Shown: piece after piece, positions 1-8,563 of the stretch
Layout of the letters: every line of letters begins with the position of its first letter
Position numbering within the stretch: the first letter of the stretch is position 1
Assembly: GCF_003634045.1 (NCBI RefSeq)
Contig: NZ_RBIM01000006.1
Span: 124,001 to 188,000 of the forward strand
Direction: 5' to 3'
From: Maricaulis maris
GTDB taxonomy: Bacteria > Pseudomonadota > Alphaproteobacteria > Caulobacterales > Maricaulaceae
DNA: 64,000 nucleotides
Notes under the pieces: generated by a model
Told to the model about the DNA's origin: nothing
The model's input: the letters and a program-made list of their open reading frames with translations, nothing else
The model's database searches: none
Program-made: the position numbers and the translations under genes

Positions 1-72
1 TTCCCAAACGACTTCCCGCCCGCAGCCCAGCGGCGTTACGAGCCCGATACCGGTGACGACAACGCGGCGCAT
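1..72 (-). CDS. fabF: 3-oxoacyl-ACP synthase II, N-terminal fragment
   Basis: The first 24 codons of a minus-strand gene that runs off the left edge. They translate to MRRVVVTGIGLVTPLGCG followed by a few more residues, which is the standard opening of beta-ketoacyl-ACP synthase II, the condensing enzyme of fatty-acid elongation. It starts 9 bp after the acpP stop, the usual acpP-fabF order. The catalytic Cys-His-His residues lie outside the window, so the call rests on the N-terminus and context. Confidence 0.85.
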   Translation of the reverse strand, partial: MRRVVVTGIGLVTPLGCGREVVWE

Positions 73-81
73 GAGGGGGTG

Positions 82-318
82 TTAGCCCACCTTCTCGGAG
101 ATGAACTTCACGGCATCACCGACCGTCTGGATGTGCTCGGCAGCGTCATCCGGAATTTCGATATCGAATTCTTCTTCGAACGCCATAACGAGTTCGACAT
201 TATCCAGGGAGTCGGCGCCCAGATCGTCGATGAAGCTGGCTTTGTCGGTGACCTTTTCGGCCTCGACATCAAGATGCTCAATGACAATTTTGGTAACGCG
301 CTCGAGAACGTCAGACAT
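82..318 (-). CDS. acpP: acyl carrier protein
   Basis: A 78-residue acidic protein, the normal length for ACP. The GADSLD motif places the phosphopantetheine-bearing serine at residue 37. It carries growing acyl chains for the cytoplasmic type II fatty-acid synthase. It sits between fabG (159 bp upstream) and fabF (9 bp downstream). The 159-bp gap before it suggests its own promoter in addition to read-through from fabD-fabG, which suits the high ACP demand of a cell; no convincing promoter consensus was found there. Overlapping plus-strand open frames are shadows. Confidence 0.97.
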   Translation of the reverse strand: MSDVLERVTKIVIEHLDVEAEKVTDKASFIDDLGADSLDNVELVMAFEEEFDIEIPDDAAEHIQTVGDAVKFISEKVG

Positions 319-477
319 TTCAGACCCTCATAGTGATTCACCGCGCCAATATAGCGGTGCAGGACAGGACGGGAAGCGGCGAAACAGTGGGCCATTCCCG
401 GGATGCGCGGGCAGTTAGCATGTTTCCCCCGGCAAGACCAGAATGGGAAACCACGCCCGCAGGTTCAAGTTCTACAG

Positions 478-1215
478 TTAAATCATCGCCATGCCGCCAT
501 TCACATGCAGCGTCTGCCCGGTGACATAACCGGCTTCTGCGCTGGCGAGATAGACGACAGCATTGGCGATATCATCGCCCGAGCCAAGATCGCCGGCCGG
601 AATCTTGGCCAGGATGGTCGAGCGTTGATCCTCATTGAGCACATCGGTCATCGGCGAGGCGATGAAACCGGGTGCCACACAATTCACGGTGACGCCGCGG
701 GCGGCGACTTCCTGGGCCAGCGATTTGGAGAAGCCGATCATGCCAGCCTTCGAGGCACAGTAATTGGTCTGGCCCGGATTGCCGGTGACGCCGACCACCG
801 ATGTGATGCCGACGATCCGGCCCCACCGTGCCTTCATCATGCCACGCAAGGCGGCACGGGTCAGACGGAAATAGCTTTCCAGATTGACGCGAAGCACCGT
901 GTCCCAGTCTTCGTCCTTCATCCGCATCAGGAGCTGGTCCTTGGTGATGCCGGCATTGGCGACCAGGATATCCAGTGAGCCCATGGCCTCGGCCGCCTGC
1001 TTCGGCAGCGCGTCGACGGCAGCGGCGTCGGACAGGTTGCAGGGCAGGACATGGGCGCGCTCGCCCAGATCATCGGCGAGTTCCTGCAGCACGTTTTCAC
1101 GCGTACCGGACAGGGCCACCGTGGCGCCCTGGGCGTGCAGTTTGCGGGCAATTGCATTGCCCAGCCCGCCGGTCGCTCCGGTCACGAGGGCATTCTTGCC
1201 GGTAAGATCGAACAT
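478..1215 (-). CDS. fabG: 3-oxoacyl-ACP reductase
   Basis: A 245-residue short-chain dehydrogenase that reduces 3-oxoacyl-ACP with NADPH in the fatty-acid elongation cycle. The nucleotide-binding TGATGGLG motif is at residues 12-19, an NAG motif follows near residue 87, and the catalytic pair is Tyr152/Lys156 in YCASK. The C-terminus ends in the typical GQTLHVNGGMAM. The start follows a GGAG ribosome-binding site. Its start lies 4 bp after the fabD stop, so the two are surely co-transcribed; the fabD-fabG-acpP-fabF context separates it from the many other SDR proteins. Confidence 0.96.
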   Translation of the reverse strand: MFDLTGKNALVTGATGGLGNAIARKLHAQGATVALSGTRENVLQELADDLGERAHVLPCNLSDAAAVDALPKQAAEAMGSLDILVANAGITKDQLLMRMKDEDWDTVLRVNLESYFRLTRAALRGMMKARWGRIVGITSVVGVTGNPGQTNYCASKAGMIGFSKSLAQEVAARGVTVNCVAPGFIASPMTDVLNEDQRSTILAKIPAGDLGSGDDIANAVVYLASAEAGYVTGQTLHVNGGMAMI

Positions 1216-1219
1216 GGGA

Positions 1220-2167
1220 CTACTCCTTCAGCGAGGCAGCAAAGGCTTCCAGATCGGACGCCGAGTTGAGCGGAACGCCAGTGGCGTCCTTGGTCGTGCG
1301 CTTGAGCATGGTCGAGAGCACCTTGCCCGAACCGGCTTCGGCGAGCGTGGTGATGCCGGCCTCCTCGACCATCCACAACACGCTTTCGCGCCAGCGGACC
1401 CGGCCGGTGACCTGTTCGACCAGCTGTTTGCGGATTGTTTCAACATCCGACGTCGGGCGTGCGGTGACGTTGGCGACAACCGGCACGGTCGGCGCTTGGA
1501 TGGTCGCGGTGCCAAGCGCTTCGGCCATGGCGTCGGCGGCAGCCTGCATCATCGGGCAATGGAAGGGCGCCGAGACCGGCAGTTTCATTGCTTTCTTCAG
1601 ACCCAGCTCGCCGGCCTTGGCGATGGCCGCGTCGATGGCGGCGGTGGAGCCGGAGATCACGATCTGGCCGGGCGCATTGTCATTGGCAATCGCGCACACG
1701 CCGGCGGTGGCACCGGCAGCAACAGCGGCGGCAGCGAGTTCCTCATCGGCGCCCAGAAGCGCCGCCATGGTGCCCTCACCGACCGGAACCGCCTTCTGCA
1801 TGGCGAGGCCGCGCAGCTTGAGCAGTTTGGCGGCATCAGAGATCGACAGCGCGCCGGCAGCCGCCAGGGCCGAATACTCACCAAGACTGTGACCGGCGAC
1901 GAAGTCCGCCACGTTGACCTTTACGTCAAACTCGGCGTCGAGCACGGCCATCACCGCCAGGCTGGCCGCCATCAGGGCCGGCTGGGCATTCTCGGTCAGG
2001 GTCAGGGTTTCGATCGGGCCCTCGGCCATCAGGCCGCTGAGATCCTGGCCCAGCGCCGCATCGACCTCGTCAAGCACAGCCCGGGCCGAGGCAAACTGTC
2101 CGGCCAGTTCCTGCGCCATGCCGACGACCTGGCTACCTTGCCCCGGAAAGACAAAGGCGAGTTTCAT
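1220..2167 (-). CDS. fabD: malonyl-CoA:ACP transacylase
   Basis: A 315-residue enzyme that loads malonyl groups onto ACP to feed fatty-acid elongation. It has the N-terminal GQGSQ motif (residues 9-13) and the nucleophile elbow GHSLGEY with Ser94. Length and motifs are typical of FabD. It is the first gene of the minus-strand fab run, and its start is preceded by GGAGGG about 6 bases upstream. It faces rpsF across a 242-bp divergent intergenic region that must hold promoters for both directions. Confidence 0.96.
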   Translation of the reverse strand: MKLAFVFPGQGSQVVGMAQELAGQFASARAVLDEVDAALGQDLSGLMAEGPIETLTLTENAQPALMAASLAVMAVLDAEFDVKVNVADFVAGHSLGEYSALAAAGALSISDAAKLLKLRGLAMQKAVPVGEGTMAALLGADEELAAAAVAAGATAGVCAIANDNAPGQIVISGSTAAIDAAIAKAGELGLKKAMKLPVSAPFHCPMMQAAADAMAEALGTATIQAPTVPVVANVTARPTSDVETIRKQLVEQVTGRVRWRESVLWMVEEAGITTLAEAGSGKVLSTMLKRTTKDATGVPLNSASDLEAFAASLKE

Positions 2168-2363
2168 GGCGATCCCTCCCCCATGAAGATTTGAGTTGGC
2201 CGCTGACTAGCCCTTCCCGAGGGGCGCGCGCAAGAGGCGATGCGGCTTGCACATGCAGGCCGTATGGGCTATGGCCCGCGCTTCGCTTGGTTGCGGTCTC
2301 CCGTTCATGGCGTTGAAGCATGGTGTTTCAACCGAATTGGAGAGCCGCCGCAGACCTGCCCGA

Positions 2364-2402
2364 CCCTTCGGCATGGTGTGCGCCGCAACCGTTATCGAAG
2401 GG
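2364..2402 (+). promoter_or_regulatory. candidate S6:S18 leader hairpin over the rpsF RBS
   Basis: CCCTTCG (2364-2370) pairs perfectly with CGAAGGG (2396-2402). The right arm is part of the AGGGAG Shine-Dalgarno of rpsF (ATG at 2410), so the stem would hide it. The 25-nt loop ends in an unpaired ACCG just before the stem. Many bacteria have an autoregulatory S6:S18-binding leader before rpsF that contains a CCG element near the start codon. The pairing is seen in the sequence; the regulatory role is inferred. Confidence 0.45.
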
Positions 2403-2409
2403 AGCCTTC

Positions 2410-2763
2410 ATGGCACTTTACGAGCACATCTTCATCGTGCGTCCGGACGTTTCGCCGGCGCAGATGGAATCTCTTCTCGAAGAGACCAAAGCCCTGATCG
2501 AAGAAAAGGGCGGCAAGACCGGCAAGACCGAATACTGGGGTCTGCGCAATCTTGCTTACCGCATCAACAAGTCACGCAAGGGCCATTACGGCCTCATCGA
2601 CATCGACGCTGAAGCCGCCGTGATCGACGAGCTCGAGCGCCTGCAGCGTCTGTCGGAAGACGTCATCCGTTACATGACCCTGCGCGTTGAAGCCCACACC
2701 GAAGAGCCGTCGGCCATCCTCACCAAAAAGGATGATCGCCGCGGTCGTCGCGAGCGGAACTAG
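2410..2763 (+). CDS. rpsF: 30S ribosomal protein bS6
   Basis: A 117-residue protein beginning [13 protein letters not shown], the classic bS6 opening, with a basic C-terminal tail ([12 protein letters not shown]). S6 binds S18 on the platform of the small ribosomal subunit. The ATG at 2410 was chosen over the open frame beginning at 2320 because the bS6 family starts at MALYE and a GGGAG site stands just upstream. rpsR follows after 11 bp and then rplI, the conserved S6-S18-L9 operon. The leader upstream can fold over the RBS. Confidence 0.97.
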   Translation: MALYEHIFIVRPDVSPAQMESLLEETKALIEEKGGKTGKTEYWGLRNLAYRINKSRKGHYGLIDIDAEAAVIDELERLQRLSEDVIRYMTLRVEAHTEEPSAILTKKDDRRGRRERN

Positions 2764-2774
2764 GAGAACGAACG

Positions 2775-3029
2775 ATGTCTTCAGGCAATATTTCGAACCT
2801 GCCGGCGCGCCGTCCGTTCATGCGTCGTCGCAAGGTCTGTCCGTTCTCCGGTGAAAATGCACCGGCGATCGACTTCAAGGACCCCAAGCTCCTGCTTCGC
2901 TACATGTCCGAGCGTGGCAAGATCGTCCCGTCCCGCATCACGGCAGTTTCGGCCAAGAAGCAACGTGAACTGGCTCGCGCCATCAAGCGTGCGCGTCAGC
3001 TGGCCCTGCTTCCGTATGTGGTTGATTAA
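2775..3029 (+). CDS. rpsR: 30S ribosomal protein bS18
   Basis: An 84-residue basic protein with the [15 protein letters not shown] region and the family core [20 protein letters not shown]18 forms a heterodimer with S6 on the 16S rRNA platform. A single cysteine remains in the KVCPF motif, as in many alphaproteobacterial S18 proteins that bind no zinc. It lies 11 bp after rpsF and 11 bp before rplI with a clear GGAG site, so translation is probably coupled. Confidence 0.97.
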   Translation: MSSGNISNLPARRPFMRRRKVCPFSGENAPAIDFKDPKLLLRYMSERGKIVPSRITAVSAKKQRELARAIKRARQLALLPYVVD

Positions 3030-3040
3030 GGAGAACTGAC

Positions 3041-3676
3041 ATGAAACTGGTTCTCTTGGAACGCGTTGAAAATCTCGGCGTCATTGGTGACGTCGTTTCC
3101 GTGCGCCCCGGCTTCGCCCGCAACTTCCTTCTGCCGCAAGGCAAGGCATTGCGCGCAACCGAAGCCAACATGGCGCGCTTTGAAGTCGAGCGCGAGCTCC
3201 TCGAAAAGCGCAATGCCGAACGGGCTGCGGAAGCTGCTGAAGCCGGCAAGACGATTGATGGCGAGAAATTCGTCATGATCCGCCAGGCCGGCGAAAGCGG
3301 TCAGCTCTACGGTTCTGTCACCTCGCGTGACATTGCCGAGATCGTGTCTGAAAGCGGCACCAAGGTCGTCCGTTCGCAGGTCGCCCTGAATGCGCCGATC
3401 AAGACGCTGGGTCTGCACGAGCTGAAGATCAAGCTGCACGCCGATGTTTCCGTGACCGTGACGATCAATATCGCACGCTCGCAGGACGAGGCTGAACGCC
3501 AGGAAGCTGGCGAAGACGTGATCGCGGCCCAGGCCGATGAAGATCGCGCCATCGCTGAAGCCCAGGCGGCCGAACTCTTCGAAGCCAGCGAGGAAGGCCA
3601 GGAATTGGCTGCCCAGCGCGACGCCAACGAAGACGCCGGTGCCGGCGAAGAGGAAAGCGAAGAGACGGAAGCCTAA
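3041..3676 (+). CDS. rplI: 50S ribosomal protein bL9
   Basis: A 211-residue protein beginning MKLVLLERVENLGVIGDVV, the N-terminal rRNA-binding domain of L9, followed by the long connecting helix (about residues 40-75) and the C-terminal domain. It stabilises the L1 stalk base of the 50S subunit. It is longer than the roughly 150 residues of E. coli L9 because of a very acidic C-terminal tail from about residue 150 (rich in Glu, Ala and Asp), a feature of alphaproteobacterial L9. It is the last gene of the S6-S18-L9 operon and is followed by an intrinsic terminator. Confidence 0.96.
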   Translation: MKLVLLERVENLGVIGDVVSVRPGFARNFLLPQGKALRATEANMARFEVERELLEKRNAERAAEAAEAGKTIDGEKFVMIRQAGESGQLYGSVTSRDIAEIVSESGTKVVRSQVALNAPIKTLGLHELKIKLHADVSVTVTINIARSQDEAERQEAGEDVIAAQADEDRAIAEAQAAELFEASEEGQELAAQRDANEDAGAGEEESEETEA

Positions 3677-3704
3677 GCTTCCGCCACTTCATGGCTTTTG
3701 CGGA

Positions 3705-3739
3705 AACGGGCCGGTCACCAGACCGGCCCGTTTTCTTTT
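3705..3739 (+). terminator. intrinsic terminator after rplI
   Basis: A 12-bp perfect stem (AACGGGCCGGTC at 3705-3716, GACCGGCCCGTT at 3721-3732) with a 4-nt ACCA loop, followed by a T-rich run ending near 3739. It separates the ribosomal-protein operon from dnaB. Confidence 0.9.
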
Positions 3740-3756
3740 GCGACCAAGTCGTCGAC

Positions 3757-3776
3757 TTATCCACACCTGTCCACAG
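3757..3776 (+). promoter_or_regulatory. DnaA box(es) upstream of dnaB
   Basis: TTATCCACA at 3757-3765 is a perfect match to the strong DnaA-box consensus. A second, weaker copy in the same orientation (TGTCCACAG) follows at 3769-3777. They lie about 100 bp before the dnaB ATG and just after the rplI terminator, so they would sit in or near the dnaB promoter. Binding by DnaA is inferred from the match. Confidence 0.55.
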
Positions 3777-3858
3777 GCCTGGTAAAGAGCTGTGGGCAAT
3801 CCCAGCCGACACCGTCTCAGGGGGTGTATCGCGTGGCCAGCTTCTGTATCCCAAGAGC

Positions 3859-5343
3859 ATGACCACAGCCCTCCTGCCCTACGAAGCCGAATCCGACGTC
3901 GCCGAGCTGGACTCCGCCCCGCACAATCTCGACGCCGAACAAGCCTTTCTGGGCGCGCTCCTCTACGACAATGAAATGTTCCACCGCGTCGCCGACTGGT
4001 TGAAGGCGGAGCATTTCTACGACCCCGTGCATGGTCGCATCTTCGAGAGCGCCACCGATCTGATCGGTCGCGGCTCGCTGGCCGACGCGGTCGTGCTCAA
4101 GACCCATTTCGATCGCGATGACGGCCTCAAGGACATTGGCGGCACCACCTATCTCGCTGTACTCATGGAAGGCGCCGCGACCGGCAATGCGGCCCTCGAA
4201 TACGCCCGCATCATCTACGAGCTGGCACTGCGCCGCGAACTGATCCGGATCGGCAATGACCTGGCCAATGCCGCCAGCGCCGATGTCGAGGTCCAGGCCC
4301 GCGAGCTGATCCAGGAGATCGAGCAGCAGCTTTACAATCTCGCCGAGGAAGGCTCGGCCTCGCGCGGCTTCGTCTCGTTCAAGCAGGCGCTGGCGGAATC
4401 GGTCGAGACAGCGGCCGCTGCCTATGAGCGCGATGGCGGCCTGTCGGGTATTTCATCGGGCCTGAAGTCGCTCGATGAGAAACTCGGCGGCATGCACCCG
4501 TCCGATCTCATCATCCTTGCCGGTCGTCCCTCGATGGGAAAGACCGCCCTGGCGACCAATATCGCCTTCGACGTGGCCCGGAACTACCAATTCGAGATCC
4601 AGCCCGACGGCAGCAAGAAGACCACCAATGGCGGCGTTGTCGGTTTCTATTCGCTGGAAATGTCGGCGGAACAGCTCGCGACGCGTCTGATCGCCGATTA
4701 TACCGGCATCCCCGGCTACATGATCCGCCAGGGCACGATCGACGCCACCCAGTACGAAGAAATCCGCGACGCCTGCCTCGAGATCCAGGGCCTGCCGCTC
4801 TATATCGACGATACGGGTGGCCTGCCGATTTCCGCCCTCGCCGCCCGCGCCCGCCGCCTCAAGCGTACCCACGGGCTCGACCTGATCGTGGTCGACTATC
4901 TGCAGCTGGTGACCTCGTCGAAGAACCGGTCCGGCGGCAGCCGCGTGGAAGAAGTCTCCGAAGTCACCCAGAACCTCAAAGCCCTGGCCAAGGAATTGTC
5001 GGTCCCCGTGATCGCCCTGTCGCAGCTCTCGCGCCAGGTCGAAAACCGGGAAGACAAGAAACCGCAGCTCTCCGACCTTCGCGAATCCGGCTCGATCGAG
5101 CAGGATGCCGACGTGGTGCTCTTCGTGTATCGTGAGGCCTATTACAAGGAACGCGAGAAACCGCGAGAGGACACGCCGGAATATCTGGCATGGGAAGAGG
5201 AATTCCGCCGCATCGAAAAGCTCGCCGAAGTGATCATCGGCAAGCAGCGTCATGGTGCGATCGGGACGGCGAAAATGGCGTTCGACGGCGCTCGGACCAA
5301 GTTTACGGATCTGGAAACGCGCTTTGACGACACTTCGTCCTGA
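3859..5343 (+). CDS. dnaB: replicative DNA helicase
   Basis: A 494-residue hexameric 5'-3' helicase of the replication fork. The N-terminal domain carries the family signature NLDAEQAFLGALL (residues 23-35). Walker A is GRPSMGKT (222-229, Lys228), Walker B lies in DLIVVDYLQLV, and the C-terminal EQDADVVLFVYR motif is present. The ATG at 3859 was chosen because family homology begins just after it; the frame stays open back to 3691, but that stretch would run through the DnaA boxes and terminator. The 3' end overlaps the start of alr. Confidence 0.96.
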   Translation: MTTALLPYEAESDVAELDSAPHNLDAEQAFLGALLYDNEMFHRVADWLKAEHFYDPVHGRIFESATDLIGRGSLADAVVLKTHFDRDDGLKDIGGTTYLAVLMEGAATGNAALEYARIIYELALRRELIRIGNDLANAASADVEVQARELIQEIEQQLYNLAEEGSASRGFVSFKQALAESVETAAAAYERDGGLSGISSGLKSLDEKLGGMHPSDLIILAGRPSMGKTALATNIAFDVARNYQFEIQPDGSKKTTNGGVVGFYSLEMSAEQLATRLIADYTGIPGYMIRQGTIDATQYEEIRDACLEIQGLPLYIDDTGGLPISALAARARRLKRTHGLDLIVVDYLQLVTSSKNRSGGSRVEEVSEVTQNLKALAKELSVPVIALSQLSRQVENREDKKPQLSDLRESGSIEQDADVVLFVYREAYYKEREKPREDTPEYLAWEEEFRRIEKLAEVIIGKQRHGAIGTAKMAFDGARTKFTDLETRFDDTSS

Positions 5344-6436
5344 CCTTGCCACGCCCGACGGGCTGGCCCGCCCGGCTCCGCGCCTGATCATCGACCTCGC
5401 CGCCATCCAAAGAAATTACGCCAAGCTGCAAGCGCTGGCCCCGACTGCCGAGGTCGGCGCCGTGGTCAAGGCCAATGCCTATGCCCTCGGCGCGACCGAG
5501 ATCATACCGGCGCTGGCCGAGGTCGGCTGCCGCCAGTTTTATACAGCCCACACCGCTGAAGGCGTCGAAGCCCGCCAGGCGCTGGCAGGGCGCGCGGCAG
5601 CGATCTATGTGTTCAACGGATTCTGGCCGTCTGAACTGCCGACCTTGCGGGCGCATGGCCTGATCCCGGTGGTCAACACGCTCGACCAGCTCGCCAGCCT
5701 GCGCGCCACGGCGCCGGACCTGCCCTGCGCCCTGCATCTCGATACCGGCATGAACCGGCTCGGGCTTGGCCGGATGGAAACCGAACACCTGCTGACCCAT
5801 CGCGACTTGCTGGACGGGCTCGATGTCCGTCAGATCATGAGCCATCTCGCCTGCGCCGATGCCCCTGCGCACCCGCTTAATGCCGCGCAACTGGAACGCT
5901 TCTCCACCATCCGGGCTGCCTTTCCCGACATTCCCGCCAGTCTTGCCAATTCCGCCGGCGCCCTTCTGGGCCAGGCCTGGCATTTCGACGTGCTTCGCCC
6001 CGGCCTGGCGCTTTATGGCGGTACGCCGGCACCCGGCCATCCCTCACCCTTTGAAGCCACCGTGCGCATCGACGCGCCGATCCTGCAGATCCGCGAGCTC
6101 GAAGCGGGAGATACGCTGGGCTATGGCGCGACCTGGACGGCGGAGCGGCCAATGCGGGTCGCCACCATCGCTGCCGGCTATGCCGACGGGCTGCTCTGGG
6201 CCAGCGCCAAGGGCGGCGCCGGACATGTCGGACCGGTGCGCACACCGATCCTGGGCCGCGTCTCGATGGACCTGATCGCGGTCGACCTCACTGATGTGAA
6301 AACACCGCTCGAACCGGGCATGCCGGTCAGCTTCCTCGGCGAGCATCTCGACGATATCGCCGAGGCGGCCGGCACAATCTCCTATGAATTCCTGGTCCGG
6401 CTCGGCATCCGCTTCGACCGGGTCTACCAAAGCTGA
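5324..6436 (+). CDS. alr: alanine racemase
   Basis: A PLP-dependent racemase making D-alanine for peptidoglycan. The PLP lysine is Lys49 in VVKANAYALG, and the second catalytic base is Tyr267 in LGYGATW; the fold-type III barrel and C-terminal domain are complete. No suitable ATG lies near the start of homology, since the nearest in-frame one (5252) is deep inside dnaB. The most likely start is TTG at 5324 (encoding MTTLRPDLA), giving 370 residues and a 20-bp overlap with dnaB. The motif has KANAY in place of the commoner KADAYG. Confidence 0.92.
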   Translation: MTTLRPDLATPDGLARPAPRLIIDLAAIQRNYAKLQALAPTAEVGAVVKANAYALGATEIIPALAEVGCRQFYTAHTAEGVEARQALAGRAAAIYVFNGFWPSELPTLRAHGLIPVVNTLDQLASLRATAPDLPCALHLDTGMNRLGLGRMETEHLLTHRDLLDGLDVRQIMSHLACADAPAHPLNAAQLERFSTIRAAFPDIPASLANSAGALLGQAWHFDVLRPGLALYGGTPAPGHPSPFEATVRIDAPILQIRELEAGDTLGYGATWTAERPMRVATIAAGYADGLLWASAKGGAGHVGPVRTPILGRVSMDLIAVDLTDVKTPLEPGMPVSFLGEHLDDIAEAAGTISYEFLVRLGIRFDRVYQS

Positions 6437-6523
6437 GATCGCGATGGCCTGCCCGCCCGGGCCAGGACTTGTTCTGTCACCCCGGCGGGTTTGAATACCT
6501 GCGAGCAAGGGAGCTGATTCGCC

Positions 6524-7900
6524 ATGGCGCGCGCCGATACCACCTATGTCTGCCAGTCCTGCGGCGGTGTGCAGCCGAAATGGGCGGGTCGCTGCGATGC
6601 CTGCGGCGAATGGAACACGCTGATCGAGGAAACTCCGTCGGCACCGCTCGGAAGCCAGGCAACAAGCGCCAAGCGGCGCGGCCGGGCCGCCCGGCTCAAC
6701 CTCGTCGATCTGGGGTCGGAAAGCCCGGAGCCGGCCCGCCTGCAATCAGGCATCAGCGAGCTTGACCGGGTTTGCGGTGGCGGCCTGGTGCCCGGCTCGG
6801 CCATCCTCGTCGGCGGTGACCCCGGCATCGGCAAATCGACTCTCCTCCTGCAGATGATGGCTCAGATCGCCCGCAGCGAGGCCCGCGCCATCTATGTCTC
6901 CGGCGAGGAAGCGATCGACCAGGTCCGCCGCCGTGCCCGCCGCCTCGGCCTGGCCGACGCGCCGGTCTCGCTGGCGTCTGAGACCGCGCTCAATGATATT
7001 CTCGACGGGCTGAAAGCGGAAAAGCCGGACATTGTCGTGATCGATTCGATCCAGACGGTCTGGTCTGACCAGCTGGCCGCAGCACCGGGCACGGTAGCCC
7101 AGGTTCGCGCCTGCGCCCAGGAACTCGTCCGCTTCGCCAAGAAGAGCAATTGCACCGTCATCTTGGTCGGCCATGTCACCAAGGACGGCCAGATCGCCGG
7201 CCCGCGCGTGGTCGAGCACATGGTCGATGCCGTGCTCTATTTCGAGGGCGAACGCTCGCATCAATTCCGCATCCTGCGCGCCGTGAAGAACCGCTTCGGT
7301 CCGACCGACGAGATCGGCGTCTTCGAAATGGGCGACAAGGGGCTGGCGGAAGTCGCCAATCCCTCCTCCCTGTTTCTTGACGGCCGCGGCGGTGACACGC
7401 CGGGCGCGGCCGTCTTTGCCGGCATGGAGGGAACGCGGCCCGTCCTGTCGGAAATCCAGGCCCTAGTCGCCCCGGCCGCCTTCGGCACCGCCCGCCGCGC
7501 CGTGGTCGGCTGGGACAGTGGTCGCCTGGCCATGGTGTTGGCGGTGCTGGAAGCGCGCTGCGGCGTTGATATTGCGGGACGGGACATATTTCTCAACGTC
7601 GCTGGTGGCCTGAAAATCACCGAACCGGCGGCCGATCTGGCCGTCGCGGCGGCGATTGTCTCCTCAGCATTGGACGTCGCCCTGCCGGCCGACGGCGTTG
7701 TTTACGGAGAAATCAGTCTTTCCGGCGATGTTCGCCCGGTCGGACGCAGTGATTCGCGCCTCAAGGAAGCCGCCAAGCTTGGCTTCACGCGGGCCATCGC
7801 CCCCCAGGCTGCGGCCGACGAGACCGCCCCGATCCGGGTCGATGGCGTGGCCACGGCGCTCGAATTGGTGCAGACTCTTCGGGCAATGGCGGGCGAATAG
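6524..7900 (+). CDS. radA: DNA repair protein RadA
   Basis: A 458-residue RecA-like ATPase that helps branch migration and processing of recombination intermediates. The N-terminal C4 zinc finger uses Cys10, Cys13, Cys24 and Cys27. Walker A is GDPGIGKST (residues 98-106), the RadA-specific KNRFG motif follows, and the C-terminal Lon-like domain includes DLAVAAAIVSS. Length is normal. It begins a plus-strand run; cvpA starts 18 bp after its stop, so they are probably co-transcribed. Confidence 0.96.
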   Translation: MARADTTYVCQSCGGVQPKWAGRCDACGEWNTLIEETPSAPLGSQATSAKRRGRAARLNLVDLGSESPEPARLQSGISELDRVCGGGLVPGSAILVGGDPGIGKSTLLLQMMAQIARSEARAIYVSGEEAIDQVRRRARRLGLADAPVSLASETALNDILDGLKAEKPDIVVIDSIQTVWSDQLAAAPGTVAQVRACAQELVRFAKKSNCTVILVGHVTKDGQIAGPRVVEHMVDAVLYFEGERSHQFRILRAVKNRFGPTDEIGVFEMGDKGLAEVANPSSLFLDGRGGDTPGAAVFAGMEGTRPVLSEIQALVAPAAFGTARRAVVGWDSGRLAMVLAVLEARCGVDIAGRDIFLNVAGGLKITEPAADLAVAAAIVSSALDVALPADGVVYGEISLSGDVRPVGRSDSRLKEAAKLGFTRAIAPQAAADETAPIRVDGVATALELVQTLRAMAGE

Positions 7901-7918
7901 TTACGGAGTGTCGCGCCG

Positions 7919-8563
7919 ATGGACTCTACACTGACGGCCTTTGACGGCATTGGCCTGACCATCCTGCTGGCCTCGGGTCTGCTGGCGCTGGTGCGCGGCT
8001 TCGTTCGCGAGGCCCTGTCGGTGACGGCTTTCGTGGCCGCATCGCTGGCGACCTTGTGGGCGCTGCCGGCCTTTATCGGTCCGGCACAGGACATGATTGA
8101 TCCGGACTGGCTGGCGCCGCTGGCCGTCGGCGCGATCGTTTTCATCATCATCTATCTGGCGGTCACCTTCGTGACGAGTTCGCTGTCGCGCGGCCTGGCC
8201 AAGGGCGAGGATGTCAATGTGGTCGACCGGACGCTGGGCTTTGCCTTTGGCCTGGTGCGCGGCCTGGTTCTACTGGGGCTTGGTGTGATCTTTGTCGCCG
8301 CGACTTTCGGCGAGAACGGGCGTCCGCCGACCTCGGTCACACAGGCCCGGATCTATCCGCTGGTAAACGCGACGGCGCGGGCCCTGCAGACACTGGCGCC
8401 GGAAAGCTCGCGCATCGGCTCGACCGCCCCCCTGCCCGGTGGCCCCAACGACCCGATTGCAGAAACAATAAGAAATAATGACACGTCCTATGGCAGACGT
8501 GACCGAAACCGACTAGATGACCTCATCGGTTCGACCACGGATGACCAGGAAGACGATGGATGA
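7919..8563 (+). CDS. cvpA: CvpA family membrane protein
   Basis: A 214-residue inner-membrane protein with about four hydrophobic segments in the first 130 residues and the family-type GLVRGFVREA-like motif (LALVRGFVREALS). The last 70 residues are polar and probably cytoplasmic. CvpA is named for colicin V production in E. coli and lies upstream of purF there too. Here its stop overlaps the purF start by 4 bp (ATGA), so the two are translationally coupled. The molecular function of CvpA is still unclear. Confidence 0.88.
   Translation: MDSTLTAFDGIGLTILLASGLLALVRGFVREALSVTAFVAASLATLWALPAFIGPAQDMIDPDWLAPLAVGAIVFIIIYLAVTFVTSSLSRGLAKGEDVNVVDRTLGFAFGLVRGLVLLGLGVIFVAATFGENGRPPTSVTQARIYPLVNATARALQTLAPESSRIGSTAPLPGGPNDPIAETIRNNDTSYGRRDRNRLDDLIGSTTDDQEDDG

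Noticed and set aside
3691-3858. The dnaB frame extended upstream to an ATG at 3691
   Set aside because: The extension would cover the rplI terminator and DnaA box and shows no similarity to the DnaB family, which begins at 3859.
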